Shown: piece after piece, positions 7,728 through 16,821 of the stretch
How the letters are laid out: each line of letters begins with the position of its first letter
Numbering within the stretch: the stretch's first letter is position 1
Assembly: GCA_964446585.1 (NCBI GenBank)
Contig: CAYUPI010000025.1
Coordinates: forward strand, 1-64,000
From: CAYUPI01 sp964446585
GTDB taxonomy: Bacteria > Verrucomicrobiota > Verrucomicrobiia > Limisphaerales > UBA8199
Length of the DNA stretch: 64,000 nt
Direction of reading: 5' to 3'
Made by a program: the position numbers and the translations under genes
The notes under the pieces: model-generated
What the model was told of the DNA's origin: nothing
Seen by the model: the letters and a program-made list of their open reading frames with translations, nothing else
The model's database searches: none

Positions 7728-8516
7728 ATGAAATCTGTTGCACTAAATGCATTTCCGCGGACATTGGGCCGGCGAGCCGGCGCCAAACGGCTGCGCGCGG
7801 CCGGTCGGATTCCGGCCGTGATTTATGGCCGACAGGCCAAACCGCAAATTCTCGAGGTCAAAGCCAAGGAAATGGAGAACCTCATTCACCATTCCATCTC
7901 CGAGAACCTGCTGGTGGATCTGGAGGTAAAGGATGATCCGCGCCCCAAGAGGCTCGCCCTGGTCCAGGAGGTCCAGCATCACGCCCTGAGCGGTGAAGTG
8001 CTGCACGTCGATTTCCACGAAGTCGCCGAAAACGAAAAAGTCACCGTGATGGTGCCGGTGGAAACGACCGGCGAAGCGGTGGGCGTCAAGACCGGCGGCG
8101 GGGTGCTCGAGCACGTATTGTTTAAGATTCGCGTTCGCGGATTGCCCAAAGATTTGCCGGAATTGATCACAGTCGATGTGAGTCACTTGAACATCGGCCA
8201 GGCCATACACCTCGGCGAGATCAAGGCGCCGGACAAGGTCGAGATCATCGGCGACAAACAGATTCCAGTCCTTGCGGTGGCGGCGCCGCGCACCGAAGAG
8301 GAAGAAGCGGCCGAAGCGGCCGAAGCGGCGGCGGCGGTCCCGGGCGAAGTTGAAATGATCAAAGAGAAGAAGGAAGGCGAGGAAGCTGCCCCGGCGGCCA
8401 AGGGCGCCGCAGCCCCTGCGAAGGTTGCCGAGAAAGCTGCGGCCAAACCTGGCGAAAAAGTTCCCGAAAAGGCGGCCGAGAAGAAGCCCGAGAAACCGGC
8501 CGAGAAAAAGAAGTAA
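7728..8516 (+). CDS. rplY: 50S ribosomal protein L25 / general stress protein Ctc
   Basis: 5S rRNA-binding protein of the long (TL5/Ctc) type. Residues 1-95 hold the L25 domain (LGRRAGAKRLRAAGRIPAVI) and about 96-185 the beta C-terminal domain (VPVETTGEAVGVKTGGGVLE). The last 75 or so residues are an Ala/Glu/Lys/Pro-rich tail (KPAEKKK at the end), so the 262-residue product is longer than the usual 200-220. It sits between prs and pth, the conserved context. Its TAA ends 19 bp before the pth start. Confidence 0.95.
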   Translation: MKSVALNAFPRTLGRRAGAKRLRAAGRIPAVIYGRQAKPQILEVKAKEMENLIHHSISENLLVDLEVKDDPRPKRLALVQEVQHHALSGEVLHVDFHEVAENEKVTVMVPVETTGEAVGVKTGGGVLEHVLFKIRVRGLPKDLPELITVDVSHLNIGQAIHLGEIKAPDKVEIIGDKQIPVLAVAAPRTEEEEAAEAAEAAAAVPGEVEMIKEKKEGEEAAPAAKGAAAPAKVAEKAAAKPGEKVPEKAAEKKPEKPAEKKK

Positions 8517-8535
8517 TGGTGGATTTTGGACGTGG

Positions 8536-9141
8536 GTGAAGCTGCACCTCATCGTGGGACTGGGCAACCCCGGTGCCGAATACTCTCGAACTCGGCATAA
8601 CGTCGGCTTCTTGCTCGTCGAGCGATTGGCCGGGAGCTGGGATGGTCATTGGGCGTACGAATCGAAGTTTAATGCCCGCCTTGCCCGGGCGGACGGGGCG
8701 GGTGCCAGCGTGCTGCTTTGCCAACCGCAAACGTATATGAACTCCAGCGGCGATGCGGTTGGCGCAGTGGCTCGGTTTTACCAGGTGCCGATGAGCGGGC
8801 TGCTGGTGGCGGTGGACGACGCGGACCTGCCGCTCGGAGAAATACGGCTGCGGCCTGGCGGCAGCAGCGGCGGTCATCACGGGCTGGAGTCCGTCGAGCA
8901 GCAACTCGGCACGCGGGACTATGCGCGGTTGCGCATGGGGATCGGCCGGCAGAGCGGCGCTCGAGAGATCACCGGCTATGTGCTGGGCCGATTTAGTTCG
9001 ACGGAAGCTCCGCTGGTGGATAAAGTGTTGACCGTGGCCTCTCGCCAGGTGGAATGCTGGCTGGAGGCTGGAATTCAAAAGGCAATGAGTCAGTTTAACG
9101 GGGCCGTGGTTGGCCCCGAAATCGAAAGAAAAGAGCAGTGA
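8536..9141 (+). CDS. pth: Peptidyl-tRNA hydrolase
   Basis: Releases tRNA from stalled peptidyl-tRNA. The start is set at GTG 8536 (VKLHLIVGLGNPG), because the family N-terminus begins here and the upstream open frame overlaps L25 without similarity. Catalytic landmarks are visible: GLGNPGAEYSRTRHNVGF with the active His, QPQTYMNSSG with the conserved Asn, and the VAVDDADLPLGEIRLRPGGS and GGHHGLESVEQ loops. About 201 residues, normal size. The stop overlaps the GTG of rpsF by 4 bp. Confidence 0.95.
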   Translation: MKLHLIVGLGNPGAEYSRTRHNVGFLLVERLAGSWDGHWAYESKFNARLARADGAGASVLLCQPQTYMNSSGDAVGAVARFYQVPMSGLLVAVDDADLPLGEIRLRPGGSSGGHHGLESVEQQLGTRDYARLRMGIGRQSGAREITGYVLGRFSSTEAPLVDKVLTVASRQVECWLEAGIQKAMSQFNGAVVGPEIERKEQ

Positions 9142-9446
9142 AACGATACGAAGGCTTGTTCATACTGGAAACGGCTGGCAAAGAAGACGGGCTGAAAGAA
9201 AGCCTCGACAAGCTCTCCGCGGAGATCGCCTCCGTAGGCGGCAAAGTGGAAACCGTACAGAAAATGGACCGCCGGAGTTTTGCGCGCGTCGCCAACAAGA
9301 AGCACAGCGCCGGCCACTACGTGAATGTGATTTTCGAGAGCGAACCGACCGCTCTCGACCAGTTGAAGCACCGGTTGGCAATGAATGAAGAAGTGTTCCG
9401 CGTGTTGTTCATTCAGGCCCCCGCTCCCAAGCCGGTAACCGCCTAA
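9138..9446 (+). CDS. rpsF: 30S ribosomal protein S6
   Basis: Small platform protein that pairs with S18. The 102-residue product starts at GTG 9138 (MKRYEGLFILETAGKEDG) and has the S6 beta-alpha-beta pattern with VETVQKMDRRSFA and GHYVNVIFESEP. It overlaps pth by 4 bp and is followed by ssb and rplI, the common rpsF-ssb-(rpsR)-rplI order. rpsR (S18) is missing from its usual place between ssb and rplI. Confidence 0.93.
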   Translation: MKRYEGLFILETAGKEDGLKESLDKLSAEIASVGGKVETVQKMDRRSFARVANKKHSAGHYVNVIFESEPTALDQLKHRLAMNEEVFRVLFIQAPAPKPVTA

Positions 9447-9461
9447 TTCAAGGAACTCAGC

Positions 9462-9908
9462 ATGGCCAACTTTAACAAAGTCATCCTCGCGGGAAATTTG
9501 ACCCGCGATCCCGAACTGCGGTACACCCCGAAAGGCACGGCGATTGCCCGAATTGGCATGGCGATTAATCGCACCTGGAAAAGCGATACGGGAGAGACAA
9601 AGGAAGAAGCGACCTTTGTCGATGTGGAAGCCTGGGGCCGCCAGGCGGAAGTGATCGCGCAGTACGTGAAAAAAGGCCGGCCGTTGCTCGTTGAGGGCCG
9701 GCTCAAACTCGACCAGTGGGAGGACAAAAACACGCACCAAAAACAAAGCAAGCTCCGGGTTGTGCTCGAGAGCTTCTCGTTTCTCGATTCCAAAGGCACC
9801 GGCGAGGGTGCTCCGGCGTCGCGGTCGGCCGCTCCGGCTGCCGGGGCTGCCCCAGAGGCTCCTGAACCCGAGGCCGCGCCACCCGAGGAAGACGACGTCC
9901 CCTTTTGA
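9462..9908 (+). CDS. ssb: Single-stranded DNA-binding protein
   Basis: Tetrameric OB-fold protein that coats single-stranded DNA in replication and repair. The 148 residues begin MANFNKVILAGNLTRDPELRYTP; the OB fold covers about 1-110, followed by an Ala/Pro linker and the acidic tip EEDDVPF, which in the family recruits partner proteins. It lies 15 bp after rpsF, so probably co-transcribed. Confidence 0.97.
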   Translation: MANFNKVILAGNLTRDPELRYTPKGTAIARIGMAINRTWKSDTGETKEEATFVDVEAWGRQAEVIAQYVKKGRPLLVEGRLKLDQWEDKNTHQKQSKLRVVLESFSFLDSKGTGEGAPASRSAAPAAGAAPEAPEPEAAPPEEDDVPF

Positions 9909-9976
9909 ATAACGCGCTGAGGGCTGGTTGCTTTTCCCTCAACTTTCACGATCAACTCTCAACTTTTTTCCGAAGT

Positions 9977-10663
9977 ATGGCCAAGACTGAAGTAGTATTA
10001 ACGCACAACATCGTCGGATTAGGCGGCGAATCCGACCAGGTGAAAGTCGCCGCCGGTTACGCTCGCAATTACTTGTTTCCGCAAGGGCTCGCGATACCGC
10101 TTACCGCGACGAACAAACGCCGTCTTGAAGTGCTCAAGCAACGACGCGGTGAGCGGGAAGCCCACGAGCTCAACACCATGACCGAACTGGCCAAGAGCCT
10201 CGCCAAGCTGGTCTGTGTTCTCACGGCCAAAACTGGGGAAGATGGCAAGATGTTCGGCGCGGTCACCGCAGGGATGATCGCTGATCAGCTCAAGACGCAG
10301 TTTGACGTGTCGCTCGACAAGAAGAAGATTCATCTCGAGCACCCGATTCGCGCGCTGGGCGAACATGATGTAGAACTGCGCTTGTATCAGGACGTAACGA
10401 CGATGCTCAAGGTCCGGGTCGAAAGCACCACACCACCGCCGACTCCGCCGGCGCCCGCGCCGACCTCTGAGTCAAAGGCGGAACACCCTCGGACCGAGAA
10501 ACGTGGCCGGCGTCCCGAAACTGGCGGTGGTGAAAGGCCCGCCAGAGCAGGCGCTCACGAACGGAGACCCCGCCCAGCGCGAGGCGCAGGCGCGCCCAGG
10601 CCGGAAAGACCTCCTCGTGTGGCGAAACCTCCGGTTGCCCAGAAATCAGAGCCAACTTCTTGA
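9977..10663 (+). CDS. rplI: 50S ribosomal protein L9 with long basic tail
   Basis: Binds 23S rRNA at the base of the L1 stalk. The start is at ATG 9977 (MAKTEVVLTHNIVGLG); upstream codons in the same frame have no family similarity. The N-domain has VAAGYARNYLFPQGLAIPLT and the C-domain ends near VELRLYQDVTTMLKVRVES. About 228 residues against the usual 148: the extra 75 or so are Arg/Pro/Glu-rich low-complexity sequence. Ends the translation block, converging on batC. A region with inverted GGATTCG/CGAATCC follows (10691-10723) and may serve as a terminator for both. Confidence 0.93.
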   Translation: MAKTEVVLTHNIVGLGGESDQVKVAAGYARNYLFPQGLAIPLTATNKRRLEVLKQRRGEREAHELNTMTELAKSLAKLVCVLTAKTGEDGKMFGAVTAGMIADQLKTQFDVSLDKKKIHLEHPIRALGEHDVELRLYQDVTTMLKVRVESTTPPPTPPAPAPTSESKAEHPRTEKRGRRPETGGGERPARAGAHERRPRPARGAGAPRPERPPRVAKPPVAQKSEPTS

Positions 10664-10754
10664 GCGGGTTTACGGGTTGGTCGGGAGGAATCGGATTCGG
10701 CGCTAAGCGTCGCTTACGCGAATCCACTACGAGGTCCAACACCTGCGAATAAGC

Positions 10755-11666
10755 TTACCAGTCCTTGAATGGCCGGCTGCGGTCCGTCGGCTTCTTGTTA
10801 GGTTTGAGCTGCAGCAAATGTTCTTCGCTCTTCTGCGCGTCGAGTAATTGCCGTGCTTGTTCCGGGGTCATCTGGCCGAGAGCCGCCGCCGCTTCCTTTT
10901 CTTTGCCTTCGGTCTTGTCCTGCGGCTGGCCGGAAGATTGATTGGCCTGCTCCTGATTCTGCTGCTGAGACTGTTGTTGTTCTTTCTGCTGCTGTTCGCT
11001 TGGGGACGGCGGTTTTTGCTCCTCCTGTTTCTGTTGCTGGGCCTGTTGGTTTTGCTGACCAGACTCCTGTTTCTGTTCGGATTGATCCTGCTTTGCTTGC
11101 TCTTGTTGGTTCTGGTCTTTCGATGAATTCTGGTTTTGCTGATTCTGTTGCTGTTGCTGGTCCTGGTTCTGATCCTGCTTTTGATCGGATTTGCTCTGCT
11201 GTTGTTGCTGTTGTTTGAGTTCCTCCAGCTTTCGCTTTACGAATTCATAATTGTATTTTGCATCCGGATCCTGCGTGTTCAGCTTTGCGCTGCTTTCGAA
11301 ATCTTTGAGGGCCCCTTTCCACGCCTCGCTCTTCTTGGAAGGATCAGGAATTTGTTCGCCCAGGCGGAACAGCGAATTGCCGCGATTGTAGTAAGACTGA
11401 CCTTGAAGCCTCAGGTCCGGTGAGGACAGAGCAGAGTCGAATTCCTTGGCGGCCTCGGCAAAGCTCTTCTGGCGATAGGCCGCTGCGCCTGCGTTGAAAT
11501 GCAGGCGCGGGTCGTTGGTGTTGCGTTGGAGCAATTTCTGGTACTCCTTTAGCGCCTCATCGTAATTGCCTGCCTTGTAATCGCGCAGCGCGCCTGCAGT
11601 CGAACCGAAGGCCAAAGCCGCAGGCAGCAACATGCAGAACACTGCAAAGTATTTCGTCGTTCTCAT
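10755..11666 (-). CDS. batC: TPR protein of the Bat operon (BatC-like), Gln-rich
   Basis: Predicted exported TPR protein of 303 residues. A signal peptide (MRTTKYFAVFCMLLPAALAF) is followed by TPR-like repeats over about 25-150 (DYKAGNYDEALKEYQKLL, LHFNAGAAAYRQKSFAEAAK, YYNRGNSLFRLGE), then an extreme Gln-rich segment of about 100 residues and a short Lys-rich end. TPR genes with this arrangement follow batA and batB in Bacteroides aerotolerance-type operons. It overlaps batB by 4 bp. It probably mediates periplasmic protein contacts; its biochemical role is not known. Confidence 0.85.
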   Translation of the reverse strand: MRTTKYFAVFCMLLPAALAFGSTAGALRDYKAGNYDEALKEYQKLLQRNTNDPRLHFNAGAAAYRQKSFAEAAKEFDSALSSPDLRLQGQSYYNRGNSLFRLGEQIPDPSKKSEAWKGALKDFESSAKLNTQDPDAKYNYEFVKRKLEELKQQQQQQSKSDQKQDQNQDQQQQQNQQNQNSSKDQNQQEQAKQDQSEQKQESGQQNQQAQQQKQEEQKPPSPSEQQQKEQQQSQQQNQEQANQSSGQPQDKTEGKEKEAAAALGQMTPEQARQLLDAQKSEEHLLQLKPNKKPTDRSRPFKDW

Positions 11667-12724
11667 TGTGCTGCGACAGGTACCGGCGTCTCCAAGGGTG
11701 TTGCCTTTGCCATACTTGTGCTCATTTCGCGCTTTCGTTCGGGAAAAAGCATTTCAACCAACAGGCAGAGGATCGCCAACGCCAACGGCCAATGATACCT
11801 CTCATGATACCGCCGAACGAGTTTTTCCTGATGCTCGGATTTCGGCAATTTTGACAAACCCTGCTGATACAGAGTTTCCATCGATTTTGCCCCCTGGAGC
11901 CGGAGGTAAATGCCGTAATCGGTAGCTTTGGCGATGTCGCGCAACAAGTCCTCATTCAAATGCGATTTAACCACATTGCCTTGCTCGTCGCGCACAAAAT
12001 CGCTGCGCCCGTTCGCGTCCTTGATCCGTAGCAATTCGCCATCGGCCGTGCCGACGCCGAGCGTGAAAATCTGCAAGCCGGCTTGGGCCGCCCGTTTTGC
12101 GGCATCCAATGCGCCCGAGTCGTGGTCTTCGCCATCGGTAATGAGCACGAGCGCCTTGTAACTGTCCCCTTCCTTGAACGCGTTGAGGGTAGTGTCAATC
12201 GCTTCCGCCAGCGCCGTGCCGCCCTGCGGGATGATGTTCACATCCAGCGCCTCGACACCCTGGCGAAATGCCGTGTCGTCTATAGTGAGCGGACACTGCA
12301 GGAACGCGGTGCCGGCAAATGCGATGACACCGAGACGATCGGATTTGGCCTGCTGGGCCAGATCGAGCGCAGCCAACTTTGCGCGCGCTAGCCGGTTCGG
12401 CGCGATGTCCTCCGCCAACATGCTCTTGGAAGTATCGATCGCGACGATGATATCCAGCCCGCGCTGTTTGGTCGGCTCCCAATCAAAACCCCATTGCGGC
12501 CGGGACAACGCCAGGATCAAGCAGATTACGGACAGCACCAGCATCGCCAAGCGCAGCTTAAATCGCCCGGGAGAAATCCCCACCGTCAGACCTGCCAGCA
12601 GTCGCGCCTGGATAAACTGCGTGACCAACCACTGCCGCTTGCCCCACGACCACCAGAAAAAAATGATCATTAGCGGCGGAAAAACCGCGAGCAACCAAAG
12701 GAGCTGTGCCTGGGCGAAAAGCAT
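11663..12724 (-). CDS. batB: VWA-domain membrane protein BatB
   Basis: The 353-residue protein has two N-terminal membrane segments (LLWLLAVFPPLMIIFFWW; MLVLSVICLILALS), a von Willebrand A domain with the MIDAS motif VAIDTSKSM and the second metal loop LVLITDGEDHDSG, and a C-terminal membrane segment (WPLALAILCLLVEMLF). This is the BatB layout: a periplasmic metal-dependent interaction domain anchored at both ends. It follows batA by 16 bp and overlaps batC by 4 bp. Confidence 0.9.
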   Translation of the reverse strand: MLFAQAQLLWLLAVFPPLMIIFFWWSWGKRQWLVTQFIQARLLAGLTVGISPGRFKLRLAMLVLSVICLILALSRPQWGFDWEPTKQRGLDIIVAIDTSKSMLAEDIAPNRLARAKLAALDLAQQAKSDRLGVIAFAGTAFLQCPLTIDDTAFRQGVEALDVNIIPQGGTALAEAIDTTLNAFKEGDSYKALVLITDGEDHDSGALDAAKRAAQAGLQIFTLGVGTADGELLRIKDANGRSDFVRDEQGNVVKSHLNEDLLRDIAKATDYGIYLRLQGAKSMETLYQQGLSKLPKSEHQEKLVRRYHERYHWPLALAILCLLVEMLFPERKREMSTSMAKATPLETPVPVAAQ

Positions 12725-12740
12725 TAATCTCGGGCGCCTT

Positions 12741-13745
12741 TCATGGCAGCCTCCTGAACATCGTATGCCGCAGGAGAATTTCCAGCAGCAGCAGCCCCAG
12801 GCCCGGCGAAATGACCCATGCCATCAGCTCCCTGTGATGCGTGAATTTCTTAATATCCGCTTCTGTCTTCTCTAGTTTGTCGATCTCGGCGTAAATGGCT
12901 TGAAACCGTTCCGAGTTATCGGCCCGATAGTACTTCGCCTTGGTCATTTCCGCGATCTTCTGCAGTGTCTCCTCGTCGATATCGACCGGCACCCACTGGT
13001 ACATGGTCTCGCCGGTGAAGGGGTTTCGGCCGGCCGGCATCGGCGCGCGCCCGCGCATGCCGACGCCAATAGTATAGACCTTGACGCCGAGTGCTTGAGC
13101 CGCTTCGGCAGTTGTCACCGGCTGAATTTTTCCGGCATTGTTCTGACCATCGGTCATCAGAATCACCAGCTTGCTCTTGGCCTTAAGGTCGCGCAGACGA
13201 TTGATGGCCGAGCTGAGCGCTGAACCGATAGCTGTCCGGTTTTCATCGATGTCTCCAATCTTCATTCGGTCCAGGTTCTGGATGAGGAAATCGTGATCCA
13301 GGGTCAACGGCGTGGCGATGTAAGCCTGCGAGGCGAAGACGACCAATCCGATCCTATCATTCGGGCGCTTATCGATGAATCGCTTCAGAACGTCGCGAGC
13401 CATATTAAAACGGTTGACCCGTTTTCCCTTCACTTCGAAATCCTCCGACACCATGCTGCCCGACATGTCGAGCGCCGCGACGATGTCCACACCACTGGCG
13501 CTGACTTTGGTTTCGCTCCGGGTCAGCCGCGGCTGAGCCAGGGCCACGATAAACAGCGCCAAGGCCAGCCAGCGCAGCGCCGCCAGAAAGCCGCCGGACC
13601 GTGCCTGGGTCACGTTGAGGATACCGCGCACGAGTTGCACAGACGAATAGACAAAGGCCGGCGGTTGACCGCGCTTGCCCTTGAGCCATGCCGCGACCGG
13701 GAGCGCCAGCAGGAGCAGCAACAGATATGGGTGAGCGAAAGTCAT
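12741..13745 (-). CDS. batA: VWA-domain membrane protein BatA
   Basis: 334 residues with N-terminal membrane segments (YLLLLLLALPVAAWL; WLALALFIVALAQP), a VWA domain with MIDAS VAALDMSGSM and LVILMTDGQNNAG, and a C-terminal hydrophobic segment (VISPGLGLLLLEILL). It overlaps the upstream DUF4381 gene by 4 bp and pairs with BatB, as in other Bat operons. In Bacteroides the operon affects oxygen tolerance, and in other bacteria envelope stress; the mechanism is unresolved. Confidence 0.9.
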   Translation of the reverse strand: MTFAHPYLLLLLLALPVAAWLKGKRGQPPAFVYSSVQLVRGILNVTQARSGGFLAALRWLALALFIVALAQPRLTRSETKVSASGVDIVAALDMSGSMVSEDFEVKGKRVNRFNMARDVLKRFIDKRPNDRIGLVVFASQAYIATPLTLDHDFLIQNLDRMKIGDIDENRTAIGSALSSAINRLRDLKAKSKLVILMTDGQNNAGKIQPVTTAEAAQALGVKVYTIGVGMRGRAPMPAGRNPFTGETMYQWVPVDIDEETLQKIAEMTKAKYYRADNSERFQAIYAEIDKLEKTEADIKKFTHHRELMAWVISPGLGLLLLEILLRHTMFRRLP

Positions 13746-14344
13746 GGCAGAAGTGTCGAGTGTCGAGTGTCGAGTGCTGCGGTTCCGGCGGGCACTGCAT
13801 CAGCGGGAGCGGCGGGCTCGGTTTCTTCGACCAAGCGCATTGCGGAATCATGGAGGTCCCGCAACTCCGCCTCGCGCGGCTCGTATTTGGCGAATTTGAC
13901 CAGGTCACAACGCTTGAGGAACTCGCCCAGGCTCTCCTTCTGATCGCGCGTGAGCAGATCCGTTCCCTGCAACTCATATAGGAATTCTTCGGTCGTCCGC
14001 TCCGGTGCGTGAAACTCAAACCGTTCTTCGAGGTACCAACGGATGGTATCAGACACCAGGATGCAGAATTCTCGCGGCTGGCCGAGCAAGGCGAGCGCTT
14101 CCTGGAGCCTCTGTTTCGCGCGGACGTGCGGCGGAACGACTGGGACAATGGCAGCCTCAGCGCGGCGCCTTTGCCAGATTCTCCAGGCAAAATAGAGCGC
14201 CACCGCAACCGCCACCACGCCCACGATCCACCAGACCAAGGCCCAGCCAGTGGGGATCTCGATGGGTGGCTTGATGTCCCGCAAGACATTCGTGTCTCCA
14301 GCGGATAACTGCGGCGCGGCGTTTGTTGGAGCGGTCTTGATCAA
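13742..14344 (-). CDS. DUF4381-type membrane protein
   Basis: 200 residues with a Pro-rich N-terminus (IKPPIEIPTGW), one membrane helix (ALVWWIVGVVAVAVALYFAW), a basic stretch (RIWQRRR) and a cytoplasmic alpha-helical domain with TIRWYLEERF. This matches the small DUF4381 proteins found between the DUF58 and VWA genes of MoxR/Bat operons. The last residues (ALDTRHSTLLP) come from GTGTCGAGTGTCGAG-type repeated bases and look like repeat-derived extension. The start at 14344 leaves about 100 bp after the DUF58 gene. No enzymatic role is known. Confidence 0.75.
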   Translation of the reverse strand: MIKTAPTNAAPQLSAGDTNVLRDIKPPIEIPTGWALVWWIVGVVAVAVALYFAWRIWQRRRAEAAIVPVVPPHVRAKQRLQEALALLGQPREFCILVSDTIRWYLEERFEFHAPERTTEEFLYELQGTDLLTRDQKESLGEFLKRCDLVKFAKYEPREAELRDLHDSAMRLVEETEPAAPADAVPAGTAALDTRHSTLLP

Positions 14345-14443
14345 GGGAGTAATGCTCTAAGCTCAAAGGGACGCCAAGGCGATCTCGAGATCCGATTAAC
14401 ACTCGATTTCCGCCTCCTCACGTCGGCGGCTACATTTCTGGAA

Positions 14444-15400
14444 TCATACATGGAGCCTCCTGCGTTCGCGCGTTTCAAAAAACCGCGCCAGGCCCATCTC
14501 GTACGGCTGATCGGTGCGCAATTGAATGGCGTCGATACCCGCCGAGCCCAACAACCGCGCCAGGTCACTCTGGGCGCGGGCCTGGCGCTCGGCGAAACCA
14601 GCGCGCTTGCGGGCGTCGCCGGTATTGACCTCGACCACTTCGCCGGTTTCGGCGTCGCTCAGCACCAACCGCCCCAGCGCGGGCAGTTCCTGCTCGTACC
14701 GATCAGCGATTTGCACCGCAACGACATCGTGCCGCCGGTTGGCCTGGCGCAGCATGGCGAGCGAGGCCTGGGCCAGCGATTCCAACAGCAGGATTTGTGG
14801 ACGCAACCGACGGCGACGCGTGTTCGATAGCTCAGCCGGCGAGCCAATAAAATCAGAAATCACCACGGCAATCGCCCGGTGCGGCGTCACGCGCATCAAA
14901 AACTCCAGCGCGTCATTCAAATCCGTGCCACGGCGCTTCGGCTCGAAAAACAAAACCTCGCGAATGACGCGCAGCACGTGCCGACGGCCCTTGCGTGGCG
15001 GGATGAATTTCTCGACCTCGTCCGTGAACAGAATCAACCCGACCTTGTCATTGTTGCGGATGGCGGAAAAGGCCAACACCGAGGCGATCTCTGCCGCCAG
15101 CTCCCGCTTGGATTGCGCGCAGGAGCCGAACAAACCTGAGCCGCTGACATCCACCAGCAGCATCAGCGTCAGCTCGCGCTCCTCGACGAATTTCTTCACA
15201 AAGGGATGGTTCATGCGAGCCGTGACGTTCCAATCAATGGTGCGGACCTCATCGCCCGGCTGGTACTCCCGCACTTCGTCGAAATTCATCCCCTGCCCTT
15301 TGAAGACGCTATGGTATTGGCCGGCCAGCGTTTCGCTCACGAGCCGATTGGTGCGAATTTCTATCTGCCGGATCTTTTTAAGGATTTCCCGTGGAATCAT
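14444..15400 (-). CDS. DUF58-domain protein
   Basis: 318 residues, entirely of DUF58 type. It has the signature YQPGDEVRTIDWNVTARM (about residues 47-64), which precedes a degenerate VWA-like fold with LLVDVSGSGLFG as metal-site equivalent. No membrane segment is seen, consistent with a cytoplasmic partner of the MoxR ATPase encoded next. Co-directional with moxR (57 bp downstream of it) and the bat genes. Confidence 0.9.
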   Translation of the reverse strand: MIPREILKKIRQIEIRTNRLVSETLAGQYHSVFKGQGMNFDEVREYQPGDEVRTIDWNVTARMNHPFVKKFVEERELTLMLLVDVSGSGLFGSCAQSKRELAAEIASVLAFSAIRNNDKVGLILFTDEVEKFIPPRKGRRHVLRVIREVLFFEPKRRGTDLNDALEFLMRVTPHRAIAVVISDFIGSPAELSNTRRRRLRPQILLLESLAQASLAMLRQANRRHDVVAVQIADRYEQELPALGRLVLSDAETGEVVEVNTGDARKRAGFAERQARAQSDLARLLGSAGIDAIQLRTDQPYEMGLARFFETRERRRLHV

Positions 15401-15456
15401 GCGAATGCGGAGTGCGGAGTGCGGAATTTGAACAGCCGCAGCCCCAGCGGCAATGA

Positions 15457-16446
15457 CTACGGCACCGGCAACTCATCGAAAATCTTCTGAATGATGCTTT
15501 CGCTCGTCTTTTCCTCCGCCTCCGCCTCGTAGGTGATGGCGACGCGATGCCTTAGTACGTCCATGCCGATGGTCTTGACATCCTGCGGCGTCACATAGCC
15601 GCGCCCGCGCAGGAAGGCGAACGCCTTGCCCGCAAGCGTCAGTGAGATCGTCGCGCGCGGGGAAGCGCCGAGCTGGATGAACTCTTTCACGGGAATCTTG
15701 TGCGCCTCAGGATCGCGCGTGGCGCAAACCAGGTCCACGATGTAATCCTTCACTTTATCATCGACGTAAATATCGTTTATGATCCTGCGGGCCTCGAGGA
15801 CCTGCTTTGGATCCACTACGGCGGTGGTCGTGGGTGTGCCGGAGGTGCGCGCCATCAACTCGAGGATCTGCCGTTCCTCGGCGCGCGAGGGATAGCCGAT
15901 CTTCAGTTTGAGCATGAAGCGGTCCACCTGCGCTTCCGGCAGCGGATATGTTCCTTCCTGCTCGATTGGGTTTTGGGTCGCCAGCACCAGAAACGGCTCC
16001 TCGAGCCTGAAGCTCTGCTCGCCGATGGTAACCTGTTTCTCCTGCATCGCCTCCAGCAGCGCGCTCTGGACTTTTGCCGGCGCCCGATTGATCTCGTCCG
16101 CCAGCACCAGGTTGCCGAAGATCGGGCCGCGGCGGGTCGTAAAAGCGCCCGATTGCGGGTTGTAAATCTGAGTGCCGATAACATCGGCGGGCAGCATGTC
16201 GGGGGTGAATTGCAGCCGGGAAAACTTGACGTTGAGGCAGCCGGCCAGCGACTTGACCGCAAGCGTCTTGGCCAGCCCGGGCACGCCTTCGAGCAACACG
16301 TGGCCGTTGGCCAGCAGGCCAACCACTAGCCGCTCAACCAGGTAGGTCTGGCCGACGATGACTTTTCCCAGTTCATTGAATAATGGCCGCAGAAACGAGC
16401 CGGCCTCCTGCACTGCCTGATTAATCGCATCAATTCCCGTATTCAT
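15457..16446 (-). CDS. moxR: MoxR-family AAA+ ATPase
   Basis: The start is placed at ATG 16446 (MNTGIDAINQAVQEAG); an upstream in-frame extension has no family similarity. The 329 residues hold Walker A EGVPGLAKTLAVKSLA, Walker B/sensor LADEINRAPAKVQSALLEAM, the LATQNPIEQEGTYPLPEAQ sensor 1 region and the C-terminal lid ASPRATISL. MoxR ATPases act as chaperone-like remodelers of VWA proteins or complexes. First gene of the moxR-DUF58-DUF4381-batA-batB-batC operon. Confidence 0.95.
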   Translation of the reverse strand: MNTGIDAINQAVQEAGSFLRPLFNELGKVIVGQTYLVERLVVGLLANGHVLLEGVPGLAKTLAVKSLAGCLNVKFSRLQFTPDMLPADVIGTQIYNPQSGAFTTRRGPIFGNLVLADEINRAPAKVQSALLEAMQEKQVTIGEQSFRLEEPFLVLATQNPIEQEGTYPLPEAQVDRFMLKLKIGYPSRAEERQILELMARTSGTPTTTAVVDPKQVLEARRIINDIYVDDKVKDYIVDLVCATRDPEAHKIPVKEFIQLGASPRATISLTLAGKAFAFLRGRGYVTPQDVKTIGMDVLRHRVAITYEAEAEEKTSESIIQKIFDELPVP

Positions 16447-16821
16447 TGGTTCTGAGATCTTACTGAGCGATGGACAGCAAATCCAGAAATTGCGTTCAAT
16501 GGGCCATGCAGCCAACCACGAATGGACTGGTATCACCACGAAACCCGCGAAGCGCGTACCGGGTCCTTGGCGACGGTGGGTCAGGTCTTCCTCTCCGCAC
16601 GCTGCGTGCCGCACCCTGCGTTCAACCGGTTCCCATTAACACCCCCTGTCCTCCCGCCTAACGTTCGCCCATGGCGGCCTCTCTTCAAACGAACGAGCTG
16701 AACCAGGAATGAACTCCCAGCCTGCCTCGCCGAAGCGTTGGCGAAGGCTTGGTTTGTCCCCCATTATTAACTTAGTAGGAATTCTTGCCTGCTAATCATA
16801 GAATTGGTCATAGCGCTTCGT
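16447..16821. other. Intergenic region without a gene
   Basis: 375 bp between the divergent moxR and the unknown gene at 16822. No frame with family-like sequence is visible. It contains CCGCCTAACGTTCG and a CGTTCG/CGAACG inverted pair (about 16662-16698), but no complete recombination site. Confidence 0.5.
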
